The notes below the pieces were generated by a model. The model had not been told where the DNA came from and did not search any database. It saw nothing but the letters and a program-made list of their open reading frames with translations. Made by a program: the position numbers and the translations under genes. Positions 5,699-8,654 of a stretch of 8,654 nt of DNA are shown here, one piece after another (the stretch's first letter is position 1; every line of letters starts with the position of its first letter). Source of the stretch: Actinomycetota bacterium (GTDB lineage Bacteria > Actinomycetota > Actinomycetes > Nanopelagicales > Nanopelagicaceae). The stretch spans positions 1-8,654 of the forward strand of contig WLRE01000054.1 of NCBI GenBank assembly GCA_009698045.1, given 5' to 3'.

Positions 5699-7684
5699 CG
5701 CCTTTAACGAGTTACGAATAACGCTGCCATCAGTGGTGCGCCAGAACGGTGGCATCGAATTAAGTAAAGTGCTGCCATAGCTCTTACTCACGATACGTGA
5801 ATCGAGAATTGCGACTACTCCTCTGTCATCCAATGAGCGAATAAGTCGACCTGTGCCTTGCGCAAGAAGTAGCGCGGCTCGTGGAAGTGAGACTTGCTTG
5901 AATCCACTTCCGCCCGCTTCATCTGCCTGTGCTGCGCGCGCCGCCATGACCGGTTCGTCGGGGCGAGGAAAGGGAATGCGATCAATAGCAACAAGTGTGC
6001 AGGATGGGCCAGGAACATCGATTCCCTGCCAGAGAGAGATAGTTCCGAGAAGAATCGAGCGCGGTTCTTTAGCAAAACGTTCAACGAGTGAACCGACGCT
6101 ATCCCCCCGTTTCTGAGTGATGATGGGAATTTCTAGTTCGGCCAGAACTTTGCGTAAATGTTCATCGGCCATTTCGACACCACGCCAAGAGGAGAAGAGT
6201 GCAAGAGTTCTGCCACCTGCAGCGTCTATGAGTTCGCCGAGTTCGGTTAATACCTCTGGACTTGGTCCATCACGACCAGGTTCTGGTAAATGCTTCGGTA
6301 GATACAACATTCCTTGATTGGCAAAATCAAAAGGCGAACCAACATCCAACATCTGCACGTTAGCGGGATCGATTTCGCCCTCTTCGAACTCTTCTTTTCC
6401 GTCGGAGCTAACATCAAAACCAATGCCCTTAGCAATTGCATCAAAGCTCTTTCCGATAGTGAGAGTTGCGCTGGTTGCAATAACGGGCGATTGCGTCAAT
6501 AAGTTTTTGCGCAGTACGGCAGAGACGCTGAGTGGTGCTAAATAGAGCGTAGAAAAATTCGGTTCAAACCACATTACTTGATGCACGCTGGGTTTGAGCA
6601 TCTTGGTCGCGATCTGAGCAATTTCGTTTACTGCGCCTTTGACTCGCGCGCGCTCAGCAAGTTCATCGGGATTGACGATTCCATCGTCGGCAGAAATTAG
6701 CGCAGCAACAGCAGTCGTTGCATCCTTGAGATTGCGAATAGGGGCACTGAGTTGAGTGGGTAGATCGGGAAGTCGTCCTGCTTTTGTACTATCGCTGCGG
6801 ATATCGTCAGCAAAATCTGCAATTGCTTCAGCAAATTTATCTGCTGCTTTCTTCAGGGCATCCGATGCTTTGCCTGGCATAAATTTCTTTGCCATTGAGG
6901 CTGCCCGTTCTACTCGGCCAGCTGTGAGTTCTTCGGTGACTGCCTGAGTCGTACGATCCATAAATTCATGTGCTTCATCCAAAATTATGGCATCACGTTC
7001 GGGCAATATGGGATGAGAATCCACAATTTCTATGGCAAGAAGCGTGTGATTAGTGACAACGACATCTGCGGTCTGAGCTTTTGCCTTTGCGTTAGCAGAG
7101 AAGCACTGAGTGCCAAATGCACAATCATCTTTGCCGATGCATTCGCGCCCCGAAACAGAGTTGGCATACCAAACACGTCGATCTACCTCTGGTGCATCAT
7201 CTTTATCGCCAGAGACGCCAGGTTTTTCGGCCCAGGCGCGCAATTTCTTTGCATCCTTCTCGAGAATTCCAATTTCGAGCAGCGCCTCTTGTTCAGGGTC
7301 TTCGCCCGTGCCGTTCATCTTCTGTAGACATAAGTAATTGCCGACGCCCTTATAGACAGCGAAGGTGAGATCGCGGCCGAGCTCTTTTTCGAGCGCTGGT
7401 TTAATCTTGGGGAGGTCGCGTTCCACGAGTTGTCGTTGTAGCGCAAGAGTCGCGGTTGCAACTAAAACTTTCTTGCCGTGCACAAGTGCGGGAACTAGAT
7501 AGGCAAGTGATTTGCCGGTACCAGTGCCGGCCTGAACTAATAAGTGATGTCGATCTGAGAGCGCGTTTGCAACGGCTTCGGCCATTTCAATCTGACCTTC
7601 ACGAGGTTGGCCACCTATAGATGCGACCGCAGCATCGAGTGCCCGACGTACCTGCGAAGTCGCGGTATCGCCCTTTTTGCTCAC
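5666..7684 (-). CDS. dinG: ATP-dependent DNA helicase, DinG/XPD family
   Basis: Superfamily 2 iron-sulphur helicase, 672 residues, a usual length for actinobacterial DinG. Visible in order are the Q-motif region QPREGQIEMA (26-35), Walker A AGTGTGKS (52-59), four cysteines that would hold a 4Fe-4S cluster (C119, C182, C188, C194), TNHTLL (211-216), Walker B DEAH (236-239), LLGTISLWQGIDVPG, and motif VI QGTGRLIRS (609-617). In the family these enzymes unwind 5'-3' DNA, D-loops, R-loops or G-quadruplexes during repair and replication. The GTG start at 7682-7684 is set by an in-frame TAA four codons upstream and by AAGGTGG (7689-7695). It starts 31 bases behind the dehydrogenase gene, so the two are probably co-transcribed. 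The last ten codons and stop overlap the 3' end of the convergent Nudix gene. Confidence 0.95.
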   Translation of the reverse strand: MSKKGDTATSQVRRALDAAVASIGGQPREGQIEMAEAVANALSDRHHLLVQAGTGTGKSLAYLVPALVHGKKVLVATATLALQRQLVERDLPKIKPALEKELGRDLTFAVYKGVGNYLCLQKMNGTGEDPEQEALLEIGILEKDAKKLRAWAEKPGVSGDKDDAPEVDRRVWYANSVSGRECIGKDDCAFGTQCFSANAKAKAQTADVVVTNHTLLAIEIVDSHPILPERDAIILDEAHEFMDRTTQAVTEELTAGRVERAASMAKKFMPGKASDALKKAADKFAEAIADFADDIRSDSTKAGRLPDLPTQLSAPIRNLKDATTAVAALISADDGIVNPDELAERARVKGAVNEIAQIATKMLKPSVHQVMWFEPNFSTLYLAPLSVSAVLRKNLLTQSPVIATSATLTIGKSFDAIAKGIGFDVSSDGKEEFEEGEIDPANVQMLDVGSPFDFANQGMLYLPKHLPEPGRDGPSPEVLTELGELIDAAGGRTLALFSSWRGVEMADEHLRKVLAELEIPIITQKRGDSVGSLVERFAKEPRSILLGTISLWQGIDVPGPSCTLVAIDRIPFPRPDEPVMAARAAQADEAGGSGFKQVSLPRAALLLAQGTGRLIRSLDDRGVVAILDSRIVSKSYGSTLLNSMPPFWRTTDGSVIRNSLKALDKQFIEQGM

Positions 7685-7688
7685 TGCG

Positions 7689-7695
7689 CCACCTT
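7689..7695 (-). promoter_or_regulatory. Ribosome binding site of dinG
   Basis: AAGGTGG on the minus strand, 4 bases before the GTG start at 7682-7684. It overlaps the in-frame TAA (7694-7696) that rules out a longer protein. Its presence fits dinG being the second gene of a transcript. Confidence 0.65.
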
Positions 7696-7715
7696 AGTAG
7701 ATGGCAATGACATAA

Positions 7716-8603
7716 CTAGGAAACGATATTTATCAGCGGTTCGCCTCGTGATATGCGTCCTAATTGATCCATTACTAATTGGCGACCGCGTGGAACAAAG
7801 GCGTTGCTATCTCCCCCAACATGTGGAGCGATGATTAAGTTGGGGCATTTCCAGAGTGGATGTTCGGTAGGAAGTGGTTCTGGGTCAGTCACATCTACGC
7901 CAGCGCTAATGCGACCGGAGTTGAGTTCTGCAACTAATGCATCCGTATCGACAACTGGCCCACGGGCAACATTGATAAGAGTTGAGCCATCTTTCATGAG
8001 TGAGAGCCTGCGCTCGTTCATGAGATGTCTCGTCTCATCGGTGAGAGGCGTAATCAAAATGACCACATCAAAAGTGGGTAGCAACGCATCAAATTCTGAC
8101 ATCAATCGACTGCCGTTCATGCCGCTGCGGGAGAACCCAGTAACTTCGGTATGAAACGGTGCCAGCATCGATTGTATTTCCAGACCAATACTTCCGTATC
8201 CCACTACTGCGACTTTGGAATCAACAAGTGTGGGATTGCGTTGATGGTTCCATTTACTTATCGCTTGATCTTTAGCGAACTGAGGAAAGCCTCGTCTCAC
8301 ACCAATCGCTAGCCCAATAGCAAGTTCGGCGGTTGAAGCATCGTGAACTCCGCGCGCATTACATAAAGTTATGCCATCGCGCATGTAAGGAAGTGCTTCT
8401 TCGTATCCTGCCATCATCAGTTGAACAACTTTGAGATTGGGCATGTGCAGAATCGGTTCGTACGAAGGCTTGCCCGCCATGTATTTAGGAGCGTAGAACT
8501 CGATTTCTGAATACTGATCCGGAGTAGGAAGTTCGCCATTAGTCGGGAGAAAATCCATTCCTGCAGGTGCTTCTAGCCCCTCCCAGAAACTCCATATCTT
8601 CAT
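7716..8603 (-). CDS. D-2-hydroxyacid dehydrogenase family protein (NAD(P)-dependent)
   Basis: Interconverts a 2-oxoacid and the D-2-hydroxyacid with NAD(P)H in the cytoplasm; glyoxylate/hydroxypyruvate reductase is one possibility, but the substrate is unproven. The Rossmann motif VAVVGYGSIG (GYGSIG at 135-140 of the 295-residue form) and the catalytic triad are present: Arg in NVARGPVVD, Glu in DVTDPEPLP and His in APHVGG. The segment after the second strand reads GFSRSG, with Arg and no acidic residue, which suggests preference for NADP(H). At 295 residues it is slightly short because the N-terminal substrate domain is compact. I chose ATG 8601-8603; a GTG directly before it (8604-8606) is the alternative, and an in-frame TAA precedes that. 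No Shine-Dalgarno sequence is present, but TATTCT sits 6 bases before the ATG. It is the first gene of a likely operon with dinG. Confidence 0.92.
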   Translation of the reverse strand: MKIWSFWEGLEAPAGMDFLPTNGELPTPDQYSEIEFYAPKYMAGKPSYEPILHMPNLKVVQLMMAGYEEALPYMRDGITLCNARGVHDASTAELAIGLAIGVRRGFPQFAKDQAISKWNHQRNPTLVDSKVAVVGYGSIGLEIQSMLAPFHTEVTGFSRSGMNGSRLMSEFDALLPTFDVVILITPLTDETRHLMNERRLSLMKDGSTLINVARGPVVDTDALVAELNSGRISAGVDVTDPEPLPTEHPLWKCPNLIIAPHVGGDSNAFVPRGRQLVMDQLGRISRGEPLINIVS

Positions 8604-8609
8604 CACTTA

Positions 8610-8615
8610 AGAATA
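8610..8615 (-). promoter_or_regulatory. Candidate -10 element for the dehydrogenase-dinG transcript
   Basis: TATTCT on the minus strand, separated by 6 bases from the ATG at 8601-8603. Transcription would start on or next to the start codon, giving a leaderless mRNA. No strong -35 element is found at the normal distance. Confidence 0.45.
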
Positions 8616-8630
8616 GGGGATTGAACATTA

Positions 8631-8654
8631 TTTACAGTGGGTTATTCCTGTTAA
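8631..8654. repeat. Imperfect inverted repeat at the window edge, possible operator
   Basis: TTTACAG (8631-8637) and CTGTTAA (8648-8654) are inverted arms with one mismatch, separated by 10 bases. They lie upstream of the candidate -10 of the dehydrogenase gene, and the inner arm reaches the -35 position. This could be a regulator site, but the arms are short and the window ends here, so chance is quite possible. Confidence 0.25.

Noticed and set aside
1..8654. A new defence, mobile or biosynthetic gene system
   Set aside because: Every long conserved frame belongs to a housekeeping or known actinobacterial family; there are no integrases, transposases, toxin-antitoxin pairs, repeat arrays or composition breaks. 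The only candidate for novelty at system level is the leuA leader RNA.

Overview
The window looks like a compact chromosomal stretch of a small-genome actinobacterium with near-even base composition, possibly of the freshwater Nanopelagicales (acI) type; no database was consulted. The evidence is the set of typical actinobacterial genes: the LeuA form with an actinobacterial-style leader followed by recO, a GlnA2-type glutamine synthetase, a DUF4192 protein, and a Nudix protein with an N-terminal CxCG/HWG motif. Genes are tightly packed, gaps are mostly 20-110 bases, and there are no tRNA or rRNA genes, mobile elements or CRISPR arrays.

Layout. Seven genes read on the minus strand and one on the plus strand. 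In minus-strand transcription order from the right edge they are: a D-2-hydroxyacid dehydrogenase (7716-8603) and the helicase dinG (5666-7684), a probable two-gene operon. The plus-strand Nudix hydrolase (5237-5698) runs into the 3' end of dinG. Divergent from it is a secreted PKD-like protein (4421-5125), followed by a DUF4192 protein (3332-4345), glnA2 (1992-3296), and then leuA (101-1822) with the first codons of recO (1-80) as a second small operon.

The most interesting region is the 169 bases between glnA2 and leuA. It encodes a 15-residue leader peptide with three consecutive Leu codons. The leader is followed by two abutting hairpins (10 and 8 bp) whose loops hold perfectly complementary 6-base sequences, a potential kissing-loop pseudoknot. 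The leader's stop codon lies inside the kissing sequence. This points to leucine-responsive control of leuA by ribosome position.

A second pattern is that several transcript-first genes (leuA leader, PKD gene, dehydrogenase) lack a Shine-Dalgarno sequence but carry a TAnnnT -10-like hexamer exactly 6 bases before the start codon, as expected for leaderless mRNAs. Genes that would be read from inside a transcript (leuA, dinG) do have ribosome binding sites.

Functionally, the genes are ordinary metabolism (leucine synthesis, glutamine or glutamyl-amide synthesis, 2-hydroxyacid reduction) and DNA or nucleotide maintenance (RecO, DinG, Nudix), plus one uncharacterised cytoplasmic and one uncharacterised exported protein. 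I see no defence system, prophage or biosynthetic cluster.
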